A stretch of 64,000 bases of DNA from positions 1-64,000 of the forward strand of contig NZ_SMFM01000004.1 of assembly GCF_004349085.1 (NCBI RefSeq). Direction: 5' to 3'. The translations under genes were made by a program, and so were the position numbers. Below, piece by piece: positions 43,598 to 53,497 of the stretch. Positions within the stretch are counted from its first letter, which is position 1. Each line of letters opens with the position of its first letter. Source of the stretch: Flavobacterium caseinilyticum. Its GTDB lineage: Bacteria > Bacteroidota > Bacteroidia > Flavobacteriales > Flavobacteriaceae. A model generated the notes under the pieces. It was not told the DNA's origin. It was given only the letters and a program-made list of their open reading frames with translations, and ran no database searches.

Positions 43598-46500
43598 TTA
43601 TTCCTGTTTTACCATAACCCGAATTCCTTTGGAGTGACTGCTAAATTCAGGAGCATACATACTTTGAATAGTTGTAATTCCATTAGAGAAATCGCCATTG
43701 TTATTTACCCGAACATCATATTCCAGAACATAAGTTCCTTTGTTTATTTGGTCAAAAAAGAAATGAGTTGCAGCATCTTTTGTGCTTTTATAAAAACCCA
43801 ATCCGCCTTTGTATTGGTAGGCCGAAAGTACATCTACGGGTTCAAAACAAGAAGCGCGCATATCTTTTAAATACACAAATTCCATATCTTCTTTGGCGGA
43901 AATTACTAATCTAACGGTAACTAAATCACCAATTTTCAATGGATTATTTGAATTGATTCGTTCCAATATTTCGCCTTTGTCAGTATTTTTCTTTACATAC
44001 AATTCTTTGGAAACTGATAAAACAGTTCCGGAATTGGTTTTAATTTTATCTAATTCTTCAAAGTATTGCCAATAAACACCTCCAAAACCTGGCACTTTTG
44101 ATTTGTTTTCGATGGAAATAGTTGCCATATCTTTTTTGATTTCGTCTGCTTTCCAGTTGAATTTTACATAACCTGTTTCTGCTTCTTTTTCGTTTTCAGC
44201 TAGTTTTTTACTTAGGATTTTTTCATTTCCAAGTTTAAAAATTGTGTTGTCTTTGACGCTCAACCAATCGGTTCCTTGCATCAATATAGCATAAATTGCT
44301 TCTGTGGTGGATTTTGTGGTGGGCCAGTTCTTGCTTTGCTTGTTTTTTAATAACCAAACCTTCATGGCATCCACTGATTTGGTATCGTTACTAATTTCGG
44401 CGAAAGCCTCAATCAGTAATGCCTGTGTCTCGATAGGCGCTTGATACCAATTCCAGCCTGATTTGTTGGCAATCCAATACATTCCCCAATCGTCGTTGCT
44501 AGAAGCAGTTTTTTTTAAACTTTCTAGAATTTTTTTGGCAGTTTCTTTTTCGCCAAAACGATTTAAGGTTAAGGCCGCCAATCCTTTTTCGTATAAAGAA
44601 TAAGTCAACCAATCTTTTTTAGCCGTTTCGAGATACAATTTGGTAGCTTTTTTCAGCGTGTCCGAAAGCGGATAATTTTCAAGGTAGAAACTTCGGGTGT
44701 ATAAATAATGCAAATCAGAATATGGATTAGTCCAAATGAATTTGTCAGTCGATTTTAAATTTTCCGTTCTTGTTTTATAGTATTGTAAAAACTTTTGGTC
44801 TAAAAATGGAATTCCGGTTGTAGCAATTTCTTTGATTTTCTTAGTATTCTTTTCAGTATTGCTTAATTTCGAAAGATGCCCTAAACCTGCCAAAATATGT
44901 CTGGTTATGTATTCATTCTCGGTGCTTCCTTCAAACCAAGCAAATCCTCCTGAAGCATTTTGTTTTTGTTTTAGTTTGTCAAAAGTAGCTTCTTGTGCAT
45001 TTTTCATTTTTTCTAAATCAAAAAGTAAAGCTAAGTTTTTCTTCTTTTCATCTTCGCTTTGAGCATCATTTAACCAAGGCGTTTCAGCAAGGATTATCGA
45101 TTTCAATTCTTCGTTTTCTTCCAATTTTGAACTCAATTTTCCGTTCTTTCTCCAAGTTTCGAACAGATTGTCGATTTTCGGATTACTGGAAATAATTTCA
45201 GAAGCCAGAGCATTAGCATAAAATCTGGCAAAAGTTTGTTCCGCACTTTCGTGTTCGTATTCCATCAAATACGGTAATGATTGAATAGCAATCCAAGCTG
45301 GATTTGATGTGTATTCTAACGTAAATTGATGGTTTTTTAAAGTAGTCGAACTGTTGTTTTTTAGGTTTTCGAAGGTGTATTCTTTCTTGGAATTCTCTTG
45401 AACCCAAATCGGAATACTTTCGGTAACCAGCATATTGTTGGTCAATACGGGAAGTATGTTTTCTTCGCCATCCGAAAAGTTTCCTGCTTTCGCCAAAACT
45501 TTATACTGAACACCTTGCACACCTTCTGGAATATAGATTTTCCAATTCACGGTTGTATTTCCTAAAGGAGCAATTTTGAAGTTTTTTACTTTATTCGCAT
45601 TTTCCATTTTAGCATCGATTGGCTGCATTGTGGTCGCATCAAAAAGTTGCAAAACAGCAATTCCTGTTTTGGCTTCATTAGTAATGTTTGCTACTTTTGC
45701 CGTGATGACTATCGAATCTTTTTCCCTGAAAAAACGAGGTAAATTTGGTGTAATCATTAGCTCTTTTTGAGTAATCACACTTTTTTCTAAATGACCCGTA
45801 ACAGCCTCTTTGTTGTGTGCCAACAGTCGGAGTTTCCAAGCGGTCAAAGCTTCGGGCGAAGTAAAATTGAAACTTACTTTTCCGTTCGCATCTGTTTTTA
45901 GATTCGGATAAAAGAAAGCAGTTTCCGCTAGATTTTTTCTTGCTTTCACTTGAGTTAAGACTTCTAATGCTTTTTTGGTGGTGATGATAATGACGCCATT
46001 AGCTCCTTTGCTTCCGTATAATGCAGTGGCTTTCTCTCCTTTTAGAACATCAACAGCAATAATATCACTTGGCGAAATTAATCTGAATTGTTCTTCAGTT
46101 ATTGCTTCGCCATCAACGATATACAAGGCGTTTTTATAGTTGCCTGAAATACTTGAGTTTCCTCGTATTGTAATCCCATTTACTTTTCCCTCTAATTTCA
46201 TTTCATTTCCTGCTGTATTGTAAATTTGATTGTCCGCTTCTGCTAGAACTGTCGCTGCAGCCGTAGATAAAGATTTCTTTTTTACACTCCCATAACCCAT
46301 AACAATTACTTCTTCTAAACTATTACTTGATTCCTCTAACTTAACATTTATTATCGTAGAATTAACTATGAATTTTTTGGTTAGCAATCCAATATGAGAG
46401 AAACTTATCTCTTCTCCTACAGCAGCTTCTATTTGGTAATGCCCATCAAAATCAGTTTGAGTGCTACGTCGCATTCCATTAACACTAACATTTACGCCGC

Positions 46501-49500
46501 CAAATGGTTCTTCTCCATAGAAAACGATTCCTGAAATCATTTTTGCATTAAGTGGTTTTTTACTTTTATTATTTAGCTGTTTTTGATATTCTTTGAGTTG
46601 CTGTGTTGTGAAAGAATCGTTGAAATTGAATCCAAACCACATCAGTTTGGTACTTTCATAAGTCAGTTCTGCGGGATTTAAAATAGGATTCAGATTCCGA
46701 ATGTAACTCGATGTCTTATCAAATCCTAAACCCGTTTTAAAATTAGCAGAGTTGTAGTTATAGTCATTGAATTTTAAACTATTCCAATCTCTTTTGGCAA
46801 ACTGATCTAAAGAGCTGTCATACATTGAGGCCAAAACTTCAGCTTCTTTTGTAGTTTTAGATGCCTTTAATTGAAAAGACCAATTTTCAGTGCTTCCGGG
46901 TTGTATTTTGTTTCTGAAACTTTCAACTGTGAATTCTAATTTGGATTCTTCTTCCTTGAGGATTACTTCTATTTGGTCATAGAAAGTTTGATTTTCAAAT
47001 ATACATTCAAATCCGATCTTTATGCTTTTTTCAAATTCCTTTTTGAGTGGAATTTTGATAATGATTTCATTATTTTGTAAGTGAAAAGTATTCTCAAAAT
47101 AAAGGGAACTTTGGTAATTTCCTGTTGTATTAATATAAAGTTCCGGAATAACTGATGCTAGTTTTACTAAAACAAAACCATCTTTTTTAGCATCAGTGTT
47201 AATTTGTTCTGCAACAAATAATTTACTCGGATCGATTTTGTCTTTGCTTTGTATCAATTGGAAATTAGAACTGGTTTCAATTGGATTTTCAAAAGCGTCT
47301 TTGGCCGAAAAAACCACTTTGTAATTCCCGGATTTGTAATTGGAAATAAAATTCAATACTAATTTTTTGTCTTTTTCAGTGTCTATTTTTTTTGAATAGA
47401 CTAAGGTTTCGTTTTGTTTTACAGTTTTTTGGTTTTCGTTATTTTCAAAAGGAAATAATCGTTTAAAATCTTCTTTTGAAATGGTTTCAATTTCTGGTTT
47501 CGGAAAAACTCTGGGTTTTAATTTGTTTGAAAATGGACTTACATAATAGACTTTGATTTCGCCTTTGATAGCTAAAAATTCACCATTGAGATTGGTGCTA
47601 TTGAATTGTATTTCATTTTTATTTTTGGTTTCAATTCTGTTCGGGATAGTTGCACTAAGCGTCAAAGAATGGTAGCCAATTCTAACAGTTTTTTGGGTTT
47701 GGTGCGTTTCGCCATTATTATCAGTAACAGCTGCTGTGATGTAATATTCAAAAATGGGCAACTGTTTTTTTGTTGCATTTTCAAAAGGTTTGGCGATGAA
47801 ATTTATTTCAAATTTTCCCGCTGCATCTGTTTTAGTTTCTCCAACTAAAATACTTTCTGACTTACCGTTTTCGTTGTAATAATAACCGTTTTTTAGGGTA
47901 TAAGGAATGAGTGTAACCTTAAAAGTTACTTTTGCATCAGAAATATTGCTTCCGGCAAAAGCTCTGGCAAGTCCGGTAATATTTACATTTTTGTTGACTT
48001 GATATTCTTTTTTAACAGCATCAAACCTTACTTCAGATTTCGGGCGTTTGTATTCTTCAACTCTGAAAGATATTTCAGAATCAACAAACTTTATAGTATC
48101 CCAAAATTGATGTTGATCATTTGTTTGAACAAAAACAAAATTTTTATTAGTATCGGGTTCTTCGGCTTTCATTCTGAAATTTCCTGTCAATCCATTTTTA
48201 GGTAATATAAATTCTCCGGAGAAAGATCCGTACTCATTGGTAGCCACATCAAATTTTTTGAAAACAGCACCATTTGGTTCTTGAATTGTAATTTTGAAAG
48301 TAGTTTTTGCAACAATACTCGTTTTGTCTAGTTCTTTTCGAAAAGCAATTCCTTTATAATAAACTGTTTGTCCAGGACGATAAATGGCTCGGTCCAAATA
48401 AAATTCGACTTTACTTTTAACTTTTTCGTTTTCTTGAGTTGCATAATCCTTGTAATATCGCGAGTTGGAATTGTGCAGCAACAGTGAATCGTTTTCTGTC
48501 GTAAATTCAATAAGCCTATAATTACGGTCTTTATTTTCTTTGAGGTGCGTTGCTACACCGTTTTTGCCGGTTTTGATAGTTTGATTTAATAATGCTATCG
48601 AAACATTTTCTAAAGGTTTCCCTGTCTTTCTGTCTAAAACCTGAAAGATTACTTTCTTGTCGTCTTGTGATGCGAGAGCTGTGATATTTGAAATCGTAAT
48701 AGTTTCATAAGCAAATGCTTTAGTTTTCTTGATGTCTGAATCGCTTTCAAAATACACCAAATAACTGCCTGTTTTTAATCGCGGTAAAAGTACTTCAGTG
48801 CTGTATTCAAAATAATTATTCTTTTTTTCAAGTTCATAGTTTTTAGATGCAATTGGTTTTTTGTTTTTAATTATTGCAGCTATTAAACTGTCTTTGTTGT
48901 GAGGGGAGTTTCGGAAGTCTTTAGTCGTATTTTGGTCGATTTTAAAGAAAGAAACCGAAAGACGATTTAGATTTTTATACCGAATAAATGCTCTGGTGTT
49001 TTCATCAGTATAACTGAATTTTTGAAGTTGAATATTCAGCGATTTAGAACTAATATTTTGTTTCTTTTGTAGTGCCAGTTTATGTGCATTAGAACGATTA
49101 TTACTATTGATAATGCTGTCGAGAGTTGCAACGGCTCGAATATTATAATCTGGATGATTTTCTTTTGAGGCTTGTTTGTTCAGAATAATTGCTTTTTCTA
49201 ACTGAATTTTTTGAGTTAACATCAGGTCTTTGGATTCTTTTTGCATTGCATTTAATGACTTCATAAATGCTTCGTCAGAATCTAACAAAACGCTGTTACA
49301 AAATTGAATTCTGTCGAATTGATTCTCTAAATAAGGAACGTTTCTCTCTTGTTTTTGATACAATTCAAGCACTTTTTTTAGTTTTTCATTTTTTACAAAA
49401 GCAAAATTAAGTTGTAAAAAGGACGCTGAATTTCCTAAAAGTTCTTTTTCATACGGTAAGAATTCCTTTTTTTGAACTTCCCAATGCGGAATCTGAGGAG

Positions 49501-50086
49501 TAAGTAACGCAATGTTTTCTTTTAACAAATAGTCAAACAGATTGTCTTTTTTCGTTTTATCTTCATCATTATAATCAAAAATAAGAAGGTAATTACTCAA
49601 GGAAGTCTGTTTTAATATCGCCTCGTCCAGAAGTGTTTTTTCTAAAGCACGATCGATCTGTTCCGAAATGTTTTTTGAAGTCCAAGTTAAAAATTGATCA
49701 TCCAAACTTAAAGTACTAGTTCTGCTGAACAGTAAATAGTAGTTTTTCTTTTGATAATCGATCAAACACTTCGCATAAACGAAATTCAAAATCGCTTTCG
49801 ATGGAACTGAAGCTTTGTTGATTTCAGTTTTTAAATTGTTTATAATTTTGCTTTGTGCATCTTCATCCAACACTTGCAAATATTTGGATTCGTAAAAAAA
49901 GCATTTGATGATTTGTACTTCGTTGTTATCTCGAGAAGCTTTCTGATGAATTTTTGAAACTATTTGATTGGCAGATTTAATTTTTCCCACATTTTCATAT
50001 TCAATTACCTTAAGCCAGTTTTTGTCATAATTTTGTCCAAAAATAGAAGAGGAGATGAATAGAAAAAGTAAAAAAATATTTTTCAT
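43598..50086 (-). CDS. Alpha-2-macroglobulin-like protein with inserted SusC-type CPD/TonB-plug module
   Basis: The 2162-residue exported protein has a signal peptide (MKNIFLLFLFISSSIFGQ), a helical/repeat-rich N-terminal third, a macroglobulin MG2-like domain at about 560-650 (FYLDRAIYRPGQTVYYKGIA), and the A2M core from about 1395 (NLAETAFFYPNLKTD). A module inserted at about 1183-1370 looks like the SusC start: a carboxypeptidase-regulatory domain (ISGIVFYGEEPFGGVNVSVNG) and a TonB plug (ITIRGNSSISGN, ATALYGSKGANG). At the thioester site the residues are HESAEQ with Ser1614 where the family usually has Cys. It is divergent from the TPR gene. Bacterial A2Ms are thought to trap proteases in the periplasm; the role here is not known. 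Confidence 0.85.
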   Translation of the reverse strand: MKNIFLLFLFISSSIFGQNYDKNWLKVIEYENVGKIKSANQIVSKIHQKASRDNNEVQIIKCFFYESKYLQVLDEDAQSKIINNLKTEINKASVPSKAILNFVYAKCLIDYQKKNYYLLFSRTSTLSLDDQFLTWTSKNISEQIDRALEKTLLDEAILKQTSLSNYLLIFDYNDEDKTKKDNLFDYLLKENIALLTPQIPHWEVQKKEFLPYEKELLGNSASFLQLNFAFVKNEKLKKVLELYQKQERNVPYLENQFDRIQFCNSVLLDSDEAFMKSLNAMQKESKDLMLTQKIQLEKAIILNKQASKENHPDYNIRAVATLDSIINSNNRSNAHKLALQKKQNISSKSLNIQLQKFSYTDENTRAFIRYKNLNRLSVSFFKIDQNTTKDFRNSPHNKDSLIAAIIKNKKPIASKNYELEKKNNYFEYSTEVLLPRLKTGSYLVYFESDSDIKKTKAFAYETITISNITALASQDDKKVIFQVLDRKTGKPLENVSIALLNQTIKTGKNGVATHLKENKDRNYRLIEFTTENDSLLLHNSNSRYYKDYATQENEKVKSKVEFYLDRAIYRPGQTVYYKGIAFRKELDKTSIVAKTTFKITIQEPNGAVFKKFDVATNEYGSFSGEFILPKNGLTGNFRMKAEEPDTNKNFVFVQTNDQHQFWDTIKFVDSEISFRVEEYKRPKSEVRFDAVKKEYQVNKNVNITGLARAFAGSNISDAKVTFKVTLIPYTLKNGYYYNENGKSESILVGETKTDAAGKFEINFIAKPFENATKKQLPIFEYYITAAVTDNNGETHQTQKTVRIGYHSLTLSATIPNRIETKNKNEIQFNSTNLNGEFLAIKGEIKVYYVSPFSNKLKPRVFPKPEIETISKEDFKRLFPFENNENQKTVKQNETLVYSKKIDTEKDKKLVLNFISNYKSGNYKVVFSAKDAFENPIETSSNFQLIQSKDKIDPSKLFVAEQINTDAKKDGFVLVKLASVIPELYINTTGNYQSSLYFENTFHLQNNEIIIKIPLKKEFEKSIKIGFECIFENQTFYDQIEVILKEEESKLEFTVESFRNKIQPGSTENWSFQLKASKTTKEAEVLASMYDSSLDQFAKRDWNSLKFNDYNYNSANFKTGLGFDKTSSYIRNLNPILNPAELTYESTKLMWFGFNFNDSFTTQQLKEYQKQLNNKSKKPLNAKMISGIVFYGEEPFGGVNVSVNGMRRSTQTDFDGHYQIEAAVGEEISFSHIGLLTKKFIVNSTIINVKLEESSNSLEEVIVMGYGSVKKKSLSTAAATVLAEADNQIYNTAGNEMKLEGKVNGITIRGNSSISGNYKNALYIVDGEAITEEQFRLISPSDIIAVDVLKGEKATALYGSKGANGVIIITTKKALEVLTQVKARKNLAETAFFYPNLKTDANGKVSFNFTSPEALTAWKLRLLAHNKEAVTGHLEKSVITQKELMITPNLPRFFREKDSIVITAKVANITNEAKTGIAVLQLFDATTMQPIDAKMENANKVKNFKIAPLGNTTVNWKIYIPEGVQGVQYKVLAKAGNFSDGEENILPVLTNNMLVTESIPIWVQENSKKEYTFENLKNNSSTTLKNHQFTLEYTSNPAWIAIQSLPYLMEYEHESAEQTFARFYANALASEIISSNPKIDNLFETWRKNGKLSSKLEENEELKSIILAETPWLNDAQSEDEKKKNLALLFDLEKMKNAQEATFDKLKQKQNASGGFAWFEGSTENEYITRHILAGLGHLSKLSNTEKNTKKIKEIATTGIPFLDQKFLQYYKTRTENLKSTDKFIWTNPYSDLHYLYTRSFYLENYPLSDTLKKATKLYLETAKKDWLTYSLYEKGLAALTLNRFGEKETAKKILESLKKTASSNDDWGMYWIANKSGWNWYQAPIETQALLIEAFAEISNDTKSVDAMKVWLLKNKQSKNWPTTKSTTEAIYAILMQGTDWLSVKDNTIFKLGNEKILSKKLAENEKEAETGYVKFNWKADEIKKDMATISIENKSKVPGFGGVYWQYFEELDKIKTNSGTVLSVSKELYVKKNTDKGEILERINSNNPLKIGDLVTVRLVISAKEDMEFVYLKDMRASCFEPVDVLSAYQYKGGLGFYKSTKDAATHFFFDQINKGTYVLEYDVRVNNNGDFSNGITTIQSMYAPEFSSHSKGIRVMVKQE

Positions 50087-50204
50087 AATTTGCGTTTAAA
50101 TGAGTAAAGATAAATTCGCTGATGGGTTACTATAATATCAGAAAATATTTCCTACTAAATTACTAATATTTACTTAAAATCAAATCTAACTTAGCATATT
50201 TTCC

Positions 50205-50212
50205 TATTTTTG
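50205..50212 (+). promoter_or_regulatory. -7 promoter element (TATTTTTG) of the TPR protein
   Basis: A perfect TAnnTTTG ending 4 nt before the ATG at 50217. It predicts a leaderless mRNA. Confidence 0.5.
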
Positions 50213-50216
50213 AAGA

Positions 50217-50915
50217 ATGAAAAAACTAACAGTTATCTTTCTTTTATTTCCGCTTATGATTTGGTCACAATCCCAATTTGAAACTGCAGAAAAGCTATAC
50301 AAAGAGCACAAATATGTTTTGGCGGAACCTATTTTTGAGAAATATCTAAAAAGCAATCCATCTAATCTCGAGACTATCGAATATTTGGGAGACATTGCCG
50401 GGCGAAATAAATTGTGGGATAAAGCGCTTTTATATTATAAAAAGCTGAAACAGTTGAAGCCTTCCGAAGCCAATTATCATTATAAATATGGTGGTGCATT
50501 GGGAATGAAAGCTAAAGATTCCAATAAATTCAAGGCACTTGGAATGATTGACGAAGTTAAAGGATCTTTTGAGAAAGCAATAAAATTGAATCCACAACAT
50601 ATTGGCGCACGTTGGGCTTTGATAGAATTGTATATTCAATTACCTGGAATTGTGGGAGGTAGTGAATCTAAAGCTATAAAATATTCAACTGAATTATCAC
50701 GATTGTCAGCTGTTGATGGTTATTTGTCGCGGGGACATATTGATGAATATTTTAAAAGATATGCAGCTGCAGAACAACAGTATAAAAAAGCAGTTGCTGC
50801 TGGCGGATCAAAAAACAGTTACGAAATGCTGGCTAACTTGTACAAAAACAAAATGAACCAGCCTCAAAAGGCGAAAACAATCTTAGAAACTTATAATAAA
50901 AAAAGTCAGGACTGA
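50217..50915 (+). CDS. Secreted TPR-repeat protein
   Basis: The 232-residue protein has a signal peptide (MKKLTVIFLLFPLMIWSQ) and tetratricopeptide-like helix pairs from about residue 22 on (ETAEKLYKEHKYVLAEPIFEKYL, AEQQYKKAVAAGGSKNSYEML, LANLYKNKMNQPQKAKTILETY). TPR arrays mediate protein-protein contacts in the periplasm. It is first in a run with mpl (44 bp away) but its partner is unknown. Confidence 0.8.
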   Translation: MKKLTVIFLLFPLMIWSQSQFETAEKLYKEHKYVLAEPIFEKYLKSNPSNLETIEYLGDIAGRNKLWDKALLYYKKLKQLKPSEANYHYKYGGALGMKAKDSNKFKALGMIDEVKGSFEKAIKLNPQHIGARWALIELYIQLPGIVGGSESKAIKYSTELSRLSAVDGYLSRGHIDEYFKRYAAAEQQYKKAVAAGGSKNSYEMLANLYKNKMNQPQKAKTILETYNKKSQD

Positions 50916-50959
50916 TTTAAATTCATCTTGAACTCAGCAACCATAAACTAAAAACTAGA

Positions 50960-52315
50960 ATGCGTACACATTTTATAGCTATCGGAGGAAGTGCGATGCA
51001 CAATCTGGCTCTAGCACTGCACAATAAAGGATATCAAGTTACCGGAAGTGACGATGCTATTTTTGAACCGTCAAAATCAAGATTAGATAAAAAGGGGATT
51101 TTGCCTCCAGAATTAGGCTGGTTTCCTGAGAAAATAACGCCAGATATTGAGGCAATTATTCTGGGTATGCATGCCAAAGCGGATAATCCTGAATTATTAA
51201 AAGCGCAGGAATTAGGACTGAAAATATACTCTTATCCGGAATTTCTTTACGAACAATCCAAAAACAAAACGCGTGTTGTTATCGGTGGTTCACATGGGAA
51301 AACAACAATAACTTCGATGATTTTACATGTAATGCATTACCACAACATTGCAGTGGATTACATGGTTGGCGCGCAACTGGAAGGTTTTGATACGATGGTG
51401 CATCTTACAGAAGAGAATGATTTTATTGTTTTGGAGGGAGATGAATACTTGTCTTCTCCAATTGACCGCAGACCTAAATTTCATCTATATCAACCCAATA
51501 TTGCCTTGATTTCAGGAATTGCGTGGGATCATATTAATGTTTTTCCAACGTATGAGAATTACGTAGAACAGTTTGAAATTTTTATTGGCAAAATTACCAA
51601 TGGTGGAATTCTCGTTTACAACGAAGACGATGCTGAAGTAAAACGAGTTTCTGAAGCCGCGACAAACCCAATCCGAAAATTAGCGTACCATACTCCAAAA
51701 TATTCTGTAAATGATGGCATAACGCTTCTTGAAACTCCGGAAGGCGACATGCCAATTGAAGTTTTTGGAGCGCATAACCTTAACAATTTGGCTGGAGCCA
51801 AATGGATTTGTCAAAATATGGGCGTTGATGAAGCGGATTTTTATGAAGCCATTGCTAGTTTTAAAGGTGCTTCAAAACGATTGGAAAAAATAGCTGAAAG
51901 CAAAACAAAAGTAGCCTATAAAGATTTTGCCCATTCACCAAGCAAAGTGGCTGCAACTACAAAAGCGGTGAAAGAGCAATATCCAAATCGAACTTTAGTG
52001 GCTTGTTTAGAATTGCATACCTACAGCAGCTTGAATGCTGAGTTTTTAAAAGAATACGAAGGCGCACTGGAATATGCTGATAAAGCGGTTGTTTTTTATT
52101 CGCCTGATGCGGTAAAAATCAAACAGCTGGAAGAAGTTACGTACGACCAAATAGCAAATGCTTTTAATAGAAAAGATCTGATTATTTATACAAATCCAAA
52201 AGATTTCAAGGACTATTTGTTTAACTTAAACCTTGAAAATTCTGCTTTGTTGTTGATGAGTTCCGGTAATTACGGCGGATTAAACTTTGATGAAGTAAAG
52301 GAATTGATAAAGTAA
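50960..52315 (+). CDS. mpl: UDP-N-acetylmuramate:L-alanyl-gamma-D-glutamyl-meso-DAP ligase (Mpl)
   Basis: Mpl links recycled tripeptide to UDP-MurNAc, saving de novo peptide synthesis. The 451-residue protein shows the Mur-ligase P-loop VVIGGSHGKTTITSM, an N-terminal UDP-binding region MRTHFIAIGGSAMHNLALALHNKGYQVTGSDD, and EGDEYLSSPIDRRPKFHLYQPNIALI. It is one of the cell-wall recycling enzymes together with AnmK in this window. Confidence 0.9.
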   Translation: MRTHFIAIGGSAMHNLALALHNKGYQVTGSDDAIFEPSKSRLDKKGILPPELGWFPEKITPDIEAIILGMHAKADNPELLKAQELGLKIYSYPEFLYEQSKNKTRVVIGGSHGKTTITSMILHVMHYHNIAVDYMVGAQLEGFDTMVHLTEENDFIVLEGDEYLSSPIDRRPKFHLYQPNIALISGIAWDHINVFPTYENYVEQFEIFIGKITNGGILVYNEDDAEVKRVSEAATNPIRKLAYHTPKYSVNDGITLLETPEGDMPIEVFGAHNLNNLAGAKWICQNMGVDEADFYEAIASFKGASKRLEKIAESKTKVAYKDFAHSPSKVAATTKAVKEQYPNRTLVACLELHTYSSLNAEFLKEYEGALEYADKAVVFYSPDAVKIKQLEEVTYDQIANAFNRKDLIIYTNPKDFKDYLFNLNLENSALLLMSSGNYGGLNFDEVKELIK

Positions 52316-52322
52316 AAGTGGC

Positions 52323-52781
52323 ATGAAAGACAAAGTAAGGATTGTTAAAACTACCAGTGAAAACAGAGATTTTGTAAATTTGATCAAAGCATTAGATAAA
52401 AGTTTATGGGAGCGTTATCCAGAATTGAAAGCTGATTACTGGGGGAATAATATTTTGGAATTAAATCCAAATGTCATCATTCTTTATTTAGAAGACAAAG
52501 CCGTTGGTTGTGGTTGTTTCAAAAAGTATGATCAAAATTCAATTGAAATAAAACGTATGTTTATTTCAGCCGAAGTTCGAGGAATGGGATTAGCTAAATC
52601 TGTTTTACAGGAATTAGAAAATTGGGCACAGGACTTAGGATATTCGTCTTCAGTGTTGGAAACATTATACAAGCAAAAGGAAGCCATAGCTTTATATCAA
52701 AAAGCGGGATATTTAATTATTGATAATTACGAACCGTATATAGGTTTAGAAAATAGTATTTGCATGCGAAAACAAATTTAA
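52323..52781 (+). CDS. GNAT-family N-acetyltransferase
   Basis: The 152-residue protein has GNAT motif A in EIKRMFISAEVRGMGLAKSVLQELENWAQDLG and the C-terminal LYQKAGYLIIDNYEPY-like strand. Substrate unknown. It sits 7 bp after mpl and 11 bp before radC, so it is in the same operon-like run. Confidence 0.85.
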   Translation: MKDKVRIVKTTSENRDFVNLIKALDKSLWERYPELKADYWGNNILELNPNVIILYLEDKAVGCGCFKKYDQNSIEIKRMFISAEVRGMGLAKSVLQELENWAQDLGYSSSVLETLYKQKEAIALYQKAGYLIIDNYEPYIGLENSICMRKQI

Positions 52782-52792
52782 ACATCATATGA

Positions 52793-53488
52793 ATGGCTGA
52801 AAATTCCTTTTTTCCTATTACTAATTGGTCCGAAGATGATAAGCCACGTGAAAAACTGATGCTCAAAGGCAAAAGTGTTTTGAGTGATGCGGAATTGATT
52901 GCCATTTTGATTGGTTCAGGAAGTAGGAACGAGTCAGCTGTTGATTTAAGCAAACGGATTTTGGCTAGTGTTGATAATAATTTGAATGCCTTGGGAAAAT
53001 TATCGTTATCCCAACTTATGCAATTTAAAGGAATAGGGGAGGCGAAAGCAATTTCGATTATTGCAGCTTTAGAATTAGGAAGACGCCGAAGAGGAGAAGA
53101 TGCAGTGGAATTGAAGAAAATCACTTCGAGTAAAATTATTTTTGAAATCATGCAGCCTGTTATAGGCGAATTGCCACATGAGGAATTTTGGATTATTTAT
53201 ATGAATAATTCGAATAAGGTAATTTCGAAATCGCAGTTGAGTAAAGGCGGAATCACAGGAACTTTAGTTGATGTTCGCATTGTTTTTAAAACGGCACTCG
53301 AAATTGGTGCAACAGCTTTGATTTTGTGTCACAATCACCCTTCGGGAACTTTGATTCCCAGCGATGCTGACAAACAGATCACAAGGAAATTGAAATTGGC
53401 AGGCGATAGTTTAGAAATAAAAGTATTGGATCATCTGATTGTAACTGAAACCGGTTATTTTAGTTTTGCAGATGAAGGAATATTTTAA
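52793..53488 (+). CDS. radC: RadC-family JAB/MPN domain protein
   Basis: The 231-residue protein has an N-terminal HhH-type region (LSQLMQFKGIGEAKAISII) and a C-terminal JAMM domain with H180-N-H182-P-S-G and D193 (HNHPSGTLIPSDAD). RadC was long called a DNA-repair protein, but a repair role in E. coli is not upheld; the family is often tied to mobile DNA or natural transformation. The catalytic JAMM residues are intact. Confidence 0.92.
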   Translation: MAENSFFPITNWSEDDKPREKLMLKGKSVLSDAELIAILIGSGSRNESAVDLSKRILASVDNNLNALGKLSLSQLMQFKGIGEAKAISIIAALELGRRRRGEDAVELKKITSSKIIFEIMQPVIGELPHEEFWIIYMNNSNKVISKSQLSKGGITGTLVDVRIVFKTALEIGATALILCHNHPSGTLIPSDADKQITRKLKLAGDSLEIKVLDHLIVTETGYFSFADEGIF

Positions 53489-53497
53489 AAATATAAA

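Noticed and set aside
43598..50086. Frameshift or misassembly as the source of the A2M-plug fusion
   Set aside because: The frame is uninterrupted for 6489 bp and the module is flanked on both sides by A2M-like sequence in the same frame, so a simple artefact is unlikely. Read coverage would settle it.
52717..53151. Minus-strand 144-aa frame across the GNAT and radC genes
   Set aside because: It overlaps two well-supported genes on the other strand and shows no domain.
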